Below, in pieces: positions 19,480 to 28,920 of a stretch of 64,000 bases of DNA. The DNA comes from Bacillus sp. ISL-41. GTDB taxonomy: Bacteria; Bacillota; Bacilli; Bacillales; Cytobacillaceae. The notes under the pieces are model-generated. The model made no database searches. It saw only the letters and a program-made list of their open reading frames with translations, and had not been told where the DNA came from. The DNA lies in contig NZ_JAGGQP010000032.1 of assembly GCF_018613235.1 (NCBI RefSeq), positions 78,501 through 142,500 of the forward strand, given 5' to 3'. The position numbers and the translations under genes are program-made. The number at the start of each line of letters is the position of its first letter. The first letter of the stretch is position 1.

Positions 19480-20207
19480 AATGGTGACCTGTTTTTCCGA
19501 TATCTGGATTTTCAGGACACCAATACGCTTCATTGGTGACCTGTTTTTTCAATATCTGGATTTTCAGCGCACCAATCGGCTTTATTGGTGACCTGTTTTT
19601 CCAATATCAGGATTTTTAGGGCACCAATACGCTTCATTGGTGACCTGTTTTTTCAATATCTGGATCTTTAGGGCACCAATACGCTTCATTGGTGACCTGT
19701 TTTTTCAATATCTGGATCTTTAGGGCGCCAATACGCTTCATTGGTGACCTGTTTTTCCAATATCAGGATTTTCAGCGCACCAATCGGCTTTATTGGTGAC
19801 CTGTTTTTCCGATATCTGGATTTCCAGGGCACCAATCGGCTTTATTGGTGACCTGTTTTTCCAATATCAGGATTTTTAGGTCACCAATACGCTTCATTGG
19901 TGACCTGTTTTTCCAATATCAGGATTTTCAGCGCACCAATACGCTTCATTGGTGACCTGTTTTTCCAATATCAGGATTTTCGGGGCACCAATCGGCTTTA
20001 TTGGTGACCTGTTTTTCCGATATCTGGATTTCCAGGGCACCAATCAGCTTTATTGGTGACCTGTTTTTCCGATATCTGGATTTCCAGAGCACCAATACGC
20101 TTCATTGGTGACCTGTTTTTCCAATATCAGGATTTTTGTGGCACCAATCGGCTTTATTGGTGACCTGTTTTTCCGATATCTGGATTTCCAGGGCACCAAT
20201 ACGCATA
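19480..20207. repeat. 14-copy tandem array, 52-bp unit (ATTGGTGACCTG family)
   Basis: ATTGGTGACCTG recurs 14 times at 52-bp spacing. Each unit continues with TTTTTCCRATATCNGGAT and ends with GGGCACCAAT. Across unit borders CACCAAT-N7-ATTGGTG forms a 7-bp hairpin whose 7-nt loop is either ACGCTTC or CGGCTTT. Sub-variants (GATATCTGGATTTCCAGGG, AATATCAGGATTTTTAGG, AATATCTGGATCTTTAGGG) recur in blocks, showing duplication of multi-unit segments. Spacers are not unique, so it is not CRISPR. One solitary unit lies at 9393. No credible ORF exists in 19324-20265. Confidence 0.95.
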
Positions 20208-20250
20208 TATGGCCTTTCCCAAGAGTCTGAATGAATTGTGAGGAGTAAAG

Positions 20251-20279
20251 AAAAAAAACAGCCATTTAGACTGTCTTTT
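20251..20279 (-). terminator. Terminator of the DUF84 gene
   Basis: On the minus strand AAGACAGT...GCTGTTTTTT forms a short stem with a T-run; it overlaps the last codons of the gene at 20266. Confidence 0.6.
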
Positions 20280-20793
20280 TACCTTGCCCTATTTGATATT
20301 CATATTGTCCGGCAAGCAGTTTCATGACATGAGTGAACATTTCACTTCTGTTGATCTGTCCATTCGTAAAGATTCCGACTGCTCCTTCGTTTTTGCGGAC
20401 GTTTTGTTTTTTTGCATATTCGTCCATTACCGGGCCTAGTTCGGCACCCTTCAATAACTGCCTGGCAATTTCTTCTGGGAGGGGGATCCTTGCGCCGCCG
20501 GCAATGATTGGCTCCATCCCTTTTACAGCTAAAGCTCCCCAATTGCATAGCATCAGTCCGTATGGAGTCTGCTGGACGCCGCCTTCCAGTCCAATCCCGA
20601 TATCAGCTCCCGCTCTTTCGGCAGCCTGTATGGCCCTGTTGACTGCCCCTTTGATTGTTTCCTCATCAGACATCGGCTGCTCGCTGACGCCTGATTCAGC
20701 ATCAACAGAAACGATTTCATATGAGTCATCCATGAACGCGCCCTTTACCGCGTTTATTTTAGCCGGATTTTTTGAACCCACTGCTATTCTCAT
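20266..20793 (-). CDS. DUF84 inosine/xanthosine triphosphatase (YjjX family)
   Basis: A 175-residue protein of the DUF84/YjjX NTPase family, related to ITPase/HAM1. Hallmarks are MRIAVGSKNPAKINAVKGAF at the N-terminus, the acidic segment GIGLEGGVQ and the NVRKNEGAVGIFTNGQINR segment near the end. It probably hydrolyses ITP/XTP to clean the nucleotide pool. The ATG at 20793 follows AAAGGTGG by 8 nt; the ORF extends upstream to 20817 without a ribosome site. It lies downstream of ytoP in the same direction, 67 bp away, and is probably co-transcribed. Confidence 0.88.
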   Translation of the reverse strand: MRIAVGSKNPAKINAVKGAFMDDSYEIVSVDAESGVSEQPMSDEETIKGAVNRAIQAAERAGADIGIGLEGGVQQTPYGLMLCNWGALAVKGMEPIIAGGARIPLPEEIARQLLKGAELGPVMDEYAKKQNVRKNEGAVGIFTNGQINRSEMFTHVMKLLAGQYEYQIGQGKKTV

Positions 20794-20860
20794 AATTTGC
20801 GCCACCTTTCTTGCCATGAAAAAGGAGCAGTTTTTCAGCTGCCCCTCATTACTGTTTTTA

Positions 20861-21934
20861 TTAGCTATTATTCTTGATTGTTTCCACAGTTGTTTTATCT
20901 GCTGCTTTTACAAGCTTGACTAGAAGTTCTTTTGCAGCCGCATAATCATCTACGTGGATCATGGATGCTGCAGTATGGATGTAGCGTGAGCAGATGCCGA
21001 TTACGGCACTTGGAATCCCCTGATTGGAAGTATGCACTCTTCCTGCATCCGTTCCGCCCTGGGAAACGAAGTACTGGTAAGGAATATCATGAGTTTCCGC
21101 CATATCAAGGATGAACTCTCTCATGCCTCTGTGCGTGACCATTGAGCGGTCAAGGATCCTCAACAGAGTTCCCTTGCCAAGCTGGCCGAACTCATTCTTA
21201 TCACCTGACATATCATTGGCGGGGCTTGCATCCAGTGCGAAGAAAATGTCCGGGTCGATCATGTTCGCAGCAGTTTGCGCGCCTCTTAAGCCGACTTCTT
21301 CCTGGACCGTAGCGCCTGAGTACAACATGTTCGGCAGCTGGATATCCTTTGTTTCCTTTAACAGCTCAACTGCCAGGCCACAGCCATATCGGTTATCCCA
21401 GGCTTTCGCAAGAATCTTCTTCTCGTTTGCCATTGGAGTGAACGGACAAATCGGTACGATTTGCTGCCCTGGTTTGATGCCGATGTTGATGGCATCTTCT
21501 TTATCGTCTGCACCGATATCGATCAGCATGTTCTTGATTTCCATCGGTTTATTTCGCTTTGACTCATCTAGCAGATGAGGCGGGATCGAACCGATTACAC
21601 CTGTTACCGGTCCATTGTTCGTGATGATCTGGACGCGCTGTGCCAAAAGAACCTGGCTCCACCAGCCGCCAAGGGTCTGGAATCGGATCATCCCGTTTTT
21701 CGTAATTGATGTGACCATGAAGCCAACTTCATCCATATGCCCGGCGACCATGATTTTCGGGCCGTTTGGGTCACCCTTTTTAACGCCGAATACACTGCCC
21801 AGTTTATCCTGGATCAGTTCATCCGAATACTGCTCCAATTGCTCGCGCATGAATTTACGGACTGCATGCTCGTTGCCTGGTGCTCCAGGCAGTTCTGTCA
21901 ATGTTTTAAACAGACTCAATGTTTGCTCGTTCAT
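20861..21934 (-). CDS. ytoP: YtoP, M42-family aminopeptidase
   Basis: A 357-residue M42 glutamyl aminopeptidase/deblocking family enzyme. Zn and catalytic motifs are visible: [11 protein letters not shown] (His ligand), [13 protein letters not shown] (bridging Asp), [11 protein letters not shown] (catalytic Glu and ligand), [10 protein letters not shown] (Asp) and the late His in [13 protein letters not shown]. It trims peptides in the cytosol as a large oligomer. ATG 21934 is preceded by AGAAGGAGA; an upstream in-frame start at 21952 lacks a site. Its length matches B. subtilis YtoP. Confidence 0.93.
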   Translation of the reverse strand: MNEQTLSLFKTLTELPGAPGNEHAVRKFMREQLEQYSDELIQDKLGSVFGVKKGDPNGPKIMVAGHMDEVGFMVTSITKNGMIRFQTLGGWWSQVLLAQRVQIITNNGPVTGVIGSIPPHLLDESKRNKPMEIKNMLIDIGADDKEDAINIGIKPGQQIVPICPFTPMANEKKILAKAWDNRYGCGLAVELLKETKDIQLPNMLYSGATVQEEVGLRGAQTAANMIDPDIFFALDASPANDMSGDKNEFGQLGKGTLLRILDRSMVTHRGMREFILDMAETHDIPYQYFVSQGGTDAGRVHTSNQGIPSAVIGICSRYIHTAASMIHVDDYAAAKELLVKLVKAADKTTVETIKNNS

Positions 21935-22139
21935 ATAACTTCTCCTTCTCACTAAAAAATTTAGATTTACTAAAGATTATGTATTTATACATTTCATTTT
22001 ACAGAACATTCATTATGCTTGCCAGTCTAAATCGTGCCATACGCGTTTTTTGCGGGCATTAATTCTTTGCTCTCCATGTGTGATTTGTTATGATGAAGAT
22101 AACTTGAAATTCCATATATAACCTTGGAGGTCCTTGACT

Positions 22140-22454
22140 ATGAACTGGAAAGCCTTTTTCATTGGCGTTGGCGCCGGACTGGCAGGTGCGTATGCTGTAA
22201 AGGAACTTGCTTCACAAAAAGAAACCGTGTCAGCCGAAAAAGTACTGAATCATGCGAAGGCAGCTTTTAAAAAATCAGGGCCGATCAGCGGCTCATGGAT
22301 CAATATGACGGCTGAACCATATTCAAAACCGCCTGTTGACTACCAGGTATATAAAGGTGGTATTTCCCGCAATGTCGACGGTAAGGTCGAACAATTTGAA
22401 TTCATCGCCGACGCAGCAACAGGAGCTATTCTCGATGCATACCCGCTGGATTAA
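22140..22454 (+). CDS. ytzB: YtzB, PepSY-domain membrane-associated protein
   Basis: A 104-residue protein with an N-terminal Gly/Ala-rich hydrophobic segment (FFIGVGAGLAGAYAVKEL) and a C-terminal PepSY-like domain (VYKGGISRNVDGKVEQFEFI, ADAATGAILDAYPLD). PepSY domains are thought to inhibit or sense peptidases; no role is proven for YtzB. ATG 22140 lies 9 nt from GGAGG, whereas the in-frame TTG at 22134 is too close. It is divergent from ytoP and converges on ytnP, sharing its terminator. Confidence 0.88.
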   Translation: MNWKAFFIGVGAGLAGAYAVKELASQKETVSAEKVLNHAKAAFKKSGPISGSWINMTAEPYSKPPVDYQVYKGGISRNVDGKVEQFEFIADAATGAILDAYPLD

Positions 22455-22469
22455 TATCTGTTAAAATGA

Positions 22470-22498
22470 AGACCTGCTCAGCGCAGGTCTATTTTTTT
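22470..22498. terminator. Terminator of ytzB (and possibly ytnP)
   Basis: Stem GACCTGC / GCAGGTC with a 5-nt loop, then a T-run on the plus strand. The 3' arm overlaps the ytnP stop codon. Confidence 0.88.
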
Positions 22499-23328
22499 CT
22501 CTCAATTGTTTGAGTTATTTTACCATCCTGATCAAATTTTACTGCGCGATAGACTGCATCATGATAAAAAGTGAACCAGGCATCTTTGCTGATCCCAAAT
22601 TCAAGCCATTTCTGTTTGGCGAAAATCGAATCCATTGGATAATCGTCGTAGGCCATCACCCAAAGAGGATTCTGATGAGCGTGAGTAGGCATGATATCAG
22701 CCATGTGGACCACTGTAAGTTCTTCATCTTCAATGGTCAGGATTGAATGTCCATCACTATGGCCGCCAGTGTGGATCATTTTAATCGGACCAAATGACCA
22801 TTCCTTTTCGAATGTCTCAACCTGCTGCTCAATTCCTTGCCAGTTTTCTTTCCAGTATGTACTCTTGGACCGGATATTCGGATTGCGCATTTCATCCCAC
22901 TCGACCTGGGAAGTAATGATTTTCGCGTTCGGGAAAACTGAGACAAGTTCACCGCTTGAATCCATCGTCAACCCGCAAGCATGGTCAAAATGCATGTGAG
23001 TCATCAACACGTAATCGATATCTTCAGGCTTCAAGCCCCGCTTTTCCAGCTCTGGCATTAGGCTTGATTCTTCTAGGACTCCAAAATTGCGTTTTTGCTT
23101 CTCATTCAGTTTTCCATTCCCCATGCCGCTTTCAACAAGGAAATTCTTTCCCTCTGCCTGAATCAAAATTGGATCAGTTCGCAGCTCAATCTGATTTTTG
23201 TCATTCGCCTCATACTTTCGCGACCATAATGGTTTCGGGACAACCCCAAACATCGCACCGCCATCAAGATGAGTGACTCCACCGTTCAGCCACTCCAGTT
23301 TTACACTTCGAAGCTCAAGCTTTTCCAT
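22489..23328 (-). CDS. ytnP: YtnP, metallo-beta-lactamase-fold lactonase
   Basis: A 279-residue metallo-hydrolase. The Zn motif is [12 protein letters not shown], with further ligands in HTGGHSDGH and [12 protein letters not shown]. YtnP of B. subtilis is a quorum-quenching-type lactonase that blunts Streptomyces signalling, and the length (281) and gene order agree. ATG 23328 follows AAGGGGGA by 6 nt; an in-frame extension to 23361 overlaps no site. It has no signal peptide, so it is cytosolic unless released. Confidence 0.92.
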   Translation of the reverse strand: MEKLELRSVKLEWLNGGVTHLDGGAMFGVVPKPLWSRKYEANDKNQIELRTDPILIQAEGKNFLVESGMGNGKLNEKQKRNFGVLEESSLMPELEKRGLKPEDIDYVLMTHMHFDHACGLTMDSSGELVSVFPNAKIITSQVEWDEMRNPNIRSKSTYWKENWQGIEQQVETFEKEWSFGPIKMIHTGGHSDGHSILTIEDEELTVVHMADIMPTHAHQNPLWVMAYDDYPMDSIFAKQKWLEFGISKDAWFTFYHDAVYRAVKFDQDGKITQTIERKK

Positions 23329-23594
23329 CGCACATCCCCCTTTTTTACTTGATTGTAACACTCGGATTTTAAATTTTTAAATAATTCGGCTCCTTTTTTA
23401 GTAGGTGACAGAGAATATGGTCATATTTTTAACATCATACAATAGGAATTCTATTATATTGCCGGAATTCAAACTTTATTGGGAATACTTTATTTTTATT
23501 GGCGATCAGATTTGCATTATCGATTCCACATTTTTATTGGCGAATTTCACATATTTATTCACGAACTGGAAAATATCGAGCTTTTTTTCCAAGT
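23329..23594. other. AT-rich intergenic region with TTTATTGGCGA echoes
   Basis: The gap between ytnP and the trmB terminator contains ATTTTTATTGGCGA at 23489 and 23529 and looser relatives at 23473 and 23550. These are too few and too irregular to call an array. No gene is seen. Confidence 0.4.
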
Positions 23595-23628
23595 AAAAAA
23601 ACCGGTCGATGTAAAATCGCCGGTCTTT
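23595..23628 (-). terminator. Terminator of trmB
   Basis: Minus-strand stem GACCGGCGAT / ATCGACCGGT with one bulge, then a T-run; 6 bp after the trmB stop. Confidence 0.85.
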
Positions 23629-23634
23629 CCATCT

Positions 23635-24282
23635 TTATTTTTCAGAAACAAATTGTACCTCACATCGGTAAATGCGGCTGCCGCGGGAGGAGAATTTCTC
23701 TTCGTATTCAGTCATGATGTTGCCTTCGTAATCACTGTTGTGAAGATCGAGGCTTACATAGTTAAGCTTCATGCCATAATGCGAAAAGCTGACAAGGGAG
23801 TATTCAAACAAACCCTGGTTGTCTGTCTTAAAGTGGATTTCACCATTTTTCACAAGGATGGATTCGTATACTTCAAGGAATGACTTGAATGTCAATCTTC
23901 TCTTTTCATGGCGTGTTTTTGGCCATGGATCGGAGAAGTTCAGATAAACCCTGCTCACGTCTCCGCTCTCAAAGTACTTGGCAAGCTCTGCACCATTCAC
24001 ATTCATCAGCTTGCAGTTTGGCAAATCCACTTCAATCAGCTTGTCCAGCGCACTGACGATGACGCTCTCCTGCAATTCAATTCCAATATAGTTAATGTCC
24101 GGATTAGCTTTTGCCATACCAGTGATGAACTGGCCTTTTCCTGTACCAATCTCAATGTGGAGGGGTTGATCCTTCTCAAACACTTTACCCCAGTTTCCAC
24201 GGTGCTGTTCTGGTTCATGAATCACAAAATTCGAATACTCAAGTAATTTATCTTTAGCCCAAGGCTTGTTTCTTAGTCTCAT
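23635..24282 (-). CDS. trmB: TrmB, tRNA (guanine-N7)-methyltransferase
   Basis: A 215-residue class I SAM methyltransferase. The SAM loop is [16 protein letters not shown]; the TrmB-specific motifs [17 protein letters not shown] and [15 protein letters not shown] bind tRNA and SAM. It makes m7G46 in the variable loop of tRNAs. The length and motifs fit B. subtilis TrmB (213). It is divergent from ytzH. Confidence 0.97.
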   Translation of the reverse strand: MRLRNKPWAKDKLLEYSNFVIHEPEQHRGNWGKVFEKDQPLHIEIGTGKGQFITGMAKANPDINYIGIELQESVIVSALDKLIEVDLPNCKLMNVNGAELAKYFESGDVSRVYLNFSDPWPKTRHEKRRLTFKSFLEVYESILVKNGEIHFKTDNQGLFEYSLVSFSHYGMKLNYVSLDLHNSDYEGNIMTEYEEKFSSRGSRIYRCEVQFVSEK

Positions 24283-24429
24283 TTTGACACCTCTGTACTA
24301 TTTTCATTCGTTTCAAACAATATCATGCAACCCATATGTTTTCAAGGTGAAATTTATCGCGGCTGCATAAACACAAAAAGGAATCCACAATCTATAGGTG
24401 AATTCCTTTTAAAAGAAAGGGTGATCATT

Positions 24430-24708
24430 GTGCCTTTAAGCCACCATGACCAGGTAAATTTATTGAAGGATATATTAAGCAACCAGCAGACTGACTGCTG
24501 CGGTTCGGTTGCGGAGTATCAGCAATTAGAACGCCTGATCAAATCGTTGATGGTCAACACAAATGTTGACGGCAACATCAAATCGATTCTGCAGGATGTT
24601 TATCAGTATAGCCAAAACGGTGTCAATGCCTCTGACCTGGAACAGCATATCCAGACAAATCGAGGCCAGTTAACCCAATGGGTCGATGACATCGGACAAT
24701 TCTCATGA
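24430..24708 (+). CDS. ytzH: YtzH-like small protein
   Basis: A 92-residue hydrophilic protein (PLSHHDQVNLLKDILSNQQ, then two adjacent cysteines in TDCCGS) of the YtzH family, unknown function. GTG 24430 follows AAAGGGTG by 6-7 nt; the longer frame from 24325 has no ribosome site and is unlike the family. It converges on ytmP 6 bp away. The trmB-ytzH-ytmP order is conserved in B. subtilis. Confidence 0.85.
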   Translation: MPLSHHDQVNLLKDILSNQQTDCCGSVAEYQQLERLIKSLMVNTNVDGNIKSILQDVYQYSQNGVNASDLEQHIQTNRGQLTQWVDDIGQFS

Positions 24709-24714
24709 GAAAAA

Positions 24715-25488
24715 TTAAATAAGTGCCTTTAAAAAATCAATCCATTTTTCCATTTCTGGAATGCGGTTCTGGTTTTTATGCCATTGAATCGCTGAAAGTG
24801 ACTGAGCAAGTGCATACCATTTCATCCGCTGCTGGAGGTTTTCCGTCAGGGTGATACCGTATTTATCCAGCCAGTCCTCCCATTCTTCTACTGGTATATA
24901 GGAATACAAGAGAAGTCCAAGATCGATCGCAGGGTCGGCGATCATTGCGCCATCCCAGTCGATTAAATACAACTGGTTGTCTTCGGTAAGCAGCCAGTTG
25001 TTATGATTTACATCACAATGACAGACAACCTTTTCGTCAACATCGATATGGCCAACGTTTGCAGTTAAAAACTTTAATGAATCTATGACAGCCTGCTTCG
25101 TACGAAGCTCCTCATCCAATTCCTCATTCAGGGCATGAAGGAACATCTCAGGTTTCAGCGGGCTTTTTCCCAGCCTGGTAAGCATCCCAAGAAGCGGTTC
25201 TGACGCATGGATCTTCTTCAACAGCTTGGCCACACGGTCGTTGTTCATATCCCCGGGCTTCAGCTCTCGTCCATTCATCCATTGCTGCGCTGTTATGACA
25301 TCTCCGTTTTCTAACCTTTTCGTCCAAACAAGCTTGGGTACAATTCCTTCTGCGGAGAGAACAGCAAGAAAAGGGGATGAATTACGTTTTAGAAACAGCC
25401 TTTGTTCTTCATGCTGCGCAAAATAAGCGGCACCGGTTGCACCGCCTGCAGGAACGATCTCCCAATCCTGTCCAAATAAATGTTCCAA
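24715..25488 (-). CDS. ytmP: YtmP, aminoglycoside phosphotransferase/choline-kinase-like protein
   Basis: A 257-residue small-molecule kinase of the APH/choline kinase fold. The catalytic loop is VVCHCDVNHNNWLL and the metal-binding DFG-equivalent is LYLIDWDGAMIADPAIDLG; the ATP lysine is probably in RLFLKRNS. The substrate is unknown. The start is a TTG with AAGGTGA 6 nt upstream. It is downstream of a divergent gap and convergent with ytzH. Confidence 0.88.
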   Translation of the reverse strand: MEHLFGQDWEIVPAGGATGAAYFAQHEEQRLFLKRNSSPFLAVLSAEGIVPKLVWTKRLENGDVITAQQWMNGRELKPGDMNNDRVAKLLKKIHASEPLLGMLTRLGKSPLKPEMFLHALNEELDEELRTKQAVIDSLKFLTANVGHIDVDEKVVCHCDVNHNNWLLTEDNQLYLIDWDGAMIADPAIDLGLLLYSYIPVEEWEDWLDKYGITLTENLQQRMKWYALAQSLSAIQWHKNQNRIPEMEKWIDFLKALI

Positions 25489-25582
25489 AGTTAGTCACCT
25501 TCATTTATCACTATTTCCCTTATGCTAAAAAACCGGAAATGGATTCTAATTCTAATTCGCCGTTGTTATTATTATCGGAAAT

Positions 25583-25625
25583 AAAAAGACAGCTATTGAT
25601 AGAAAAATTCACACACAATAGCTAT
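25583..25625 (-). terminator. Probable terminator downstream of amyX
   Basis: AGCTATTG (25591) pairs with CAATAGCT (25616); the minus strand then runs into GTCTTTTTATTTC. It lies ~145 bp beyond the amyX stop. The surrounding 25489-25768 gap has nothing else. Confidence 0.6.
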
Positions 25626-25768
25626 CCTATAAATTTTATCCCCTAGAGGCTGAGTACGTCAACCCCATGGATCTGAATTTAATATTGTGAAAAAGTTATC
25701 AAAAGAAAAGCAGAAGCCCTTTGATTAGCAGGAGCGGGCACTAGACTGTGCAGTATTAGTGAGTCTCC

Positions 25769-27919
25769 CTATTTTGCCAGCACAAACAAAGAACATGGCT
25801 CCAGCAGGACTTTATCTCCTTCTATATGGCGAAATGGCTGTGCTGAAGCTTTTTCATGGTCGGCGAGGACACTCCATTTTGTATCTTCCGTAAGTTCCAC
25901 AAGATGCTGATCCATCGATGGGTTAATGAGCACGATTATTTTTTCCCAATGTCCCCTCTCTTCTATTTCCGTCAGCAAATAGCCAATCAACGGAGCAGGC
26001 AATTGTAAGAATTCCATACGCCTGCGGATCTGTTCATTGTCCGGAAGGCGGAAAGCTTCGTTCGATCTGCGAATGTCGATGATTCCTTTGATGTAATCGA
26101 CATTATCCATGTTTGCATCCCGGAGGTCCCAATCGAGCCAGTTTATATCATCAGGAGACCGGTAGCTGTTGCCAATCCCTTTTTTCGACCTGAAAAATTC
26201 CTGGCCGCTGTGCAAAAATGGAATTCCCTGTGCCAGCAAGACCATTGAAGTCGCCAGTCTGTGCTGCTTTTTTAAAATAGCTTCATCCTGGTCAGGATCA
26301 CAAATTTTCAGCTTATCCCACAATGTATGGTTATCATGTGATTCAATGTAATTCACGGATTGTCCCGGCTGCAAAAACAAGCCCTGTTTCCGCTTTCCGA
26401 TGCCTACGCTGCCTGCCATCACCTGTTTGGCTGCTTCCAGATAGCGATCATTGCCTAAAGCGTAGCCTTTATCATAAATATTAAAGGTACTGCCTTTAAT
26501 GGAATCGCGGAACCAATCATTGAACTGTCCTATTCCAGGCAATTTCGACTGATTCGAAATATTGGCTTTTCGATCAGGCGGGAGCGGAGTATTCAGGTCC
26601 CAGCCTTCACCTATGATCAGTATGTCGGAACTCACAGTATTTACCGCATTCCTGACAGCTGTCATTGTATTGATATCCAAAATGCCCATTAAGTCAAAGC
26701 GGAAGCCGTCGACATGATATTCATTCAGCCAATACATAACAGAGTCAACGATATATTTTCTCGCCATCAGCCTTTCGGAGGCAATATCGTTCCCCACTCC
26801 GGTTCCATTTGAAGGAAGGCCATTTGCATCGTGTCGGAAATAGTAGCCGGGAACGATTTTTTCAAAAGGTGAGTCCTCGCGGATGTACACATGATTATAG
26901 ACCACATCCATAATGACGCCCATCCCCTGGCGGTGTATAGCATGAATCAATTGTTTCAGCTCGCTGATCCTGTTATAGGGATCTTCGGGGTCAGAGGCAT
27001 AACTCCCATCTGGTACATTAAAATGAACCGGGTTATATCCCCAGTTATATTCCCTGTCGCGATCCAGTTCGTCTACTCCTTCAAAATCGTGAAAAGGCAG
27101 CAGTTCTATATGCGTGACTCCCAGGCTTTTAATGTAAGAAAGTCCAGTCTCCATTCCGTTGGCACTTTTTGTAGCTGCTTCCGCTGCACCCAGATATGTT
27201 CCTTTCCTGACCGCTCCACTGTTCGGGTGCTTCGTCAGGTCCCTGATATGGACTTCATAGATGATAGCGTCAACTGGCTGTTTTAATTTCGGGACATCAG
27301 TATGGGCTGCCTTTGCCTTTTCTTTGTCGATGACAACGCCATATTCACCATTGACAGTTAAAGCAGTTGCATATGGGTCAACAGCTTCTCTCCATTCAAG
27401 GTTGATACAGACCAGGAACGAATACTTGTAAAGCTCCAGGTTCCGGTCTACCTCAATACTCCATACGCCCTTATCGACACGTTTCATCTCGAAAAGCTCA
27501 GAGGTCTGGTCATCTTCCTCGAAAAGCCTCAGCTTTACTTTTGTAGCGGTCGGAGCCCATAGCTTGAAAATGGCCGTTTCAGTTGTATAGCTGACACCAA
27601 GGTCATTCCCGCCGTAAAAAAATAATGAATCAAATTCCTCCGTTCGGATGACTGCTCCAATTTGCAGATCCGTTTGTCCGCCATGCTCATCGAAAATCAC
27701 GTAAGTTTTACCTAACTCAGGCCTGATACTGCATAAGCAAATGTATTTTACTGCATCCTCCAGCAATACCTTCTCCTGGATTGCCAATGGCAAATCAACG
27801 CCTTCTCCTTTTAGGCGGAACTCATTGGAAGTTCCTTCAAAATATGAATAAGGAAGTAATACGGTAATAATATCCACTTGATCAAGATAGGCGTTAAATT
27901 CCCTTTCAATGGCAATCAT
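25769..27919 (-). CDS. amyX: AmyX, type I pullulanase
   Basis: A 716-residue GH13 debranching enzyme. An N-terminal beta-rich part with a CBM48 domain (~110-200, AIFKLWAPTATKVKLRL) precedes the barrel, which has pullulanase motif YNWGYNPVHFNVPDGSY, region I DVVYNH, region II GFRFDLMG (nucleophile Asp, ~406), region III GEGWD (acid Glu, ~437) and region IV ESHDNHT (~530). It cuts alpha-1,6 links in pullulan and glycogen-type glucans. No signal peptide is seen, so it acts in the cytosol. The start overlaps the end of ytlR by 14 bp, implying co-transcription. Confidence 0.96.
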   Translation of the reverse strand: MIAIEREFNAYLDQVDIITVLLPYSYFEGTSNEFRLKGEGVDLPLAIQEKVLLEDAVKYICLCSIRPELGKTYVIFDEHGGQTDLQIGAVIRTEEFDSLFFYGGNDLGVSYTTETAIFKLWAPTATKVKLRLFEEDDQTSELFEMKRVDKGVWSIEVDRNLELYKYSFLVCINLEWREAVDPYATALTVNGEYGVVIDKEKAKAAHTDVPKLKQPVDAIIYEVHIRDLTKHPNSGAVRKGTYLGAAEAATKSANGMETGLSYIKSLGVTHIELLPFHDFEGVDELDRDREYNWGYNPVHFNVPDGSYASDPEDPYNRISELKQLIHAIHRQGMGVIMDVVYNHVYIREDSPFEKIVPGYYFRHDANGLPSNGTGVGNDIASERLMARKYIVDSVMYWLNEYHVDGFRFDLMGILDINTMTAVRNAVNTVSSDILIIGEGWDLNTPLPPDRKANISNQSKLPGIGQFNDWFRDSIKGSTFNIYDKGYALGNDRYLEAAKQVMAGSVGIGKRKQGLFLQPGQSVNYIESHDNHTLWDKLKICDPDQDEAILKKQHRLATSMVLLAQGIPFLHSGQEFFRSKKGIGNSYRSPDDINWLDWDLRDANMDNVDYIKGIIDIRRSNEAFRLPDNEQIRRRMEFLQLPAPLIGYLLTEIEERGHWEKIIVLINPSMDQHLVELTEDTKWSVLADHEKASAQPFRHIEGDKVLLEPCSLFVLAK

Positions 27920-28886
27920 TCATTTTCAACTCCTCGGTATGCCCTAGATTGTTTTTTCCAGATAGAATTTTCAAGGCTTTTGGACATGCCTGGATTTTCA
28001 ACGGTGTATGTCCGATAGTTTCACCATCTGCATGCGCTAAAACTTCAGCAGTGGATTCAATAGTAATCGATTTACCAGTAAACTGCTCAACCTCCCGGAA
28101 TTTAGTATGCTTTCCCCAGAAGACACTGATGAAAACCAATAACAGCTTCAATCTCGAGATCTTATGCACGACCGTTATGTCGAGAATCCCGTCATCCGGG
28201 AGAGCAGCTGGAGCAATCTTCATGCCCCCTCCGTAGTATGGCTGGTTCGAAACGGTGACAAACCAGGCTTTGCTGTATTTATACAATTTGCCATCAACTG
28301 TCACCTCGATAGGAATCGTCCTGAAAGTGAGTAGTTTTTTGACAAGAATATAAACATAGACCAGCCTTCCCAATGAAAAACGGTTGAGGAGGCCTTTCAT
28401 CCGGGACTCATTTGAATCCTTTGCGACAGCAGCATCAAAGCCTACTCCCATATTATTCATAAAATAGGTTTCCTGTAATTCATTGTGCTGAATTTTTCCG
28501 ATATCGATTTCTGAGGTGTAGCCATAACTTTTATCCACGATCAAACTTAAAGCATGTACTGACTTTTTCGGAATATCAAAGCCCCTTGAAAAATCATTCC
28601 CTGAACCGCCTGGAATGAACCCGACGGAAATGTTCGAGTAGGACGCCGCTCCGTTCACCACTTCATGCAATGTGCCGTCCCCTCCGACTGCCGCAATTAT
28701 TACGGGTTTGCCGTCAGCTTTTCGGGCTAAAGACTCTGCCAGCTCTTGAGCATGCCCAGGGTATTCAGTAAAAAAAGCAAGGTACGCAATGTCCAGGTCC
28801 TCCAGCTCTTTCTCTATGTTTCTCCAAATCTCCCGGCAGCTCCCATTTTTCGCATTGGGATTGACGATAAAATAGATCTTCTCCAT
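27906..28886 (-). CDS. ytlR: YtlR, diacylglycerol-kinase family lipid kinase
   Basis: A 326-residue member of the DAGK/sphingosine-kinase family. N-terminal FIVNPNAKNG, nucleotide motif AAVGGDGTLHEVVNG and IPGGSGNDFSRGF are diagnostic; the C-terminal domain has YYGGGMKIAPAA and ILDITVVH. It would phosphorylate a lipid or lipid-like substrate at the membrane inner face; the true substrate of YtlR is not known and DgkB is the housekeeping enzyme. It sits in a ytlP-ytlQ-ytlR-amyX series on the minus strand. Confidence 0.9.
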   Translation of the reverse strand: MEKIYFIVNPNAKNGSCREIWRNIEKELEDLDIAYLAFFTEYPGHAQELAESLARKADGKPVIIAAVGGDGTLHEVVNGAASYSNISVGFIPGGSGNDFSRGFDIPKKSVHALSLIVDKSYGYTSEIDIGKIQHNELQETYFMNNMGVGFDAAVAKDSNESRMKGLLNRFSLGRLVYVYILVKKLLTFRTIPIEVTVDGKLYKYSKAWFVTVSNQPYYGGGMKIAPAALPDDGILDITVVHKISRLKLLLVFISVFWGKHTKFREVEQFTGKSITIESTAEVLAHADGETIGHTPLKIQACPKALKILSGKNNLGHTEELKMNDCH

Positions 28887-28920
28887 ATGATCAACCTTTA
28901 TCTAATTAATAGGGGTCTTT

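Noticed and set aside
19480..20207. CRISPR array
   Set aside because: Spacers would have to be unique; here the whole 52-bp unit repeats with only two short loop types, and no cas genes are near.
20050..20265. Minus-strand 71-codon ORF
   Set aside because: It lies in the 52-bp repeat array and encodes repeated nonsense, without a ribosome site.
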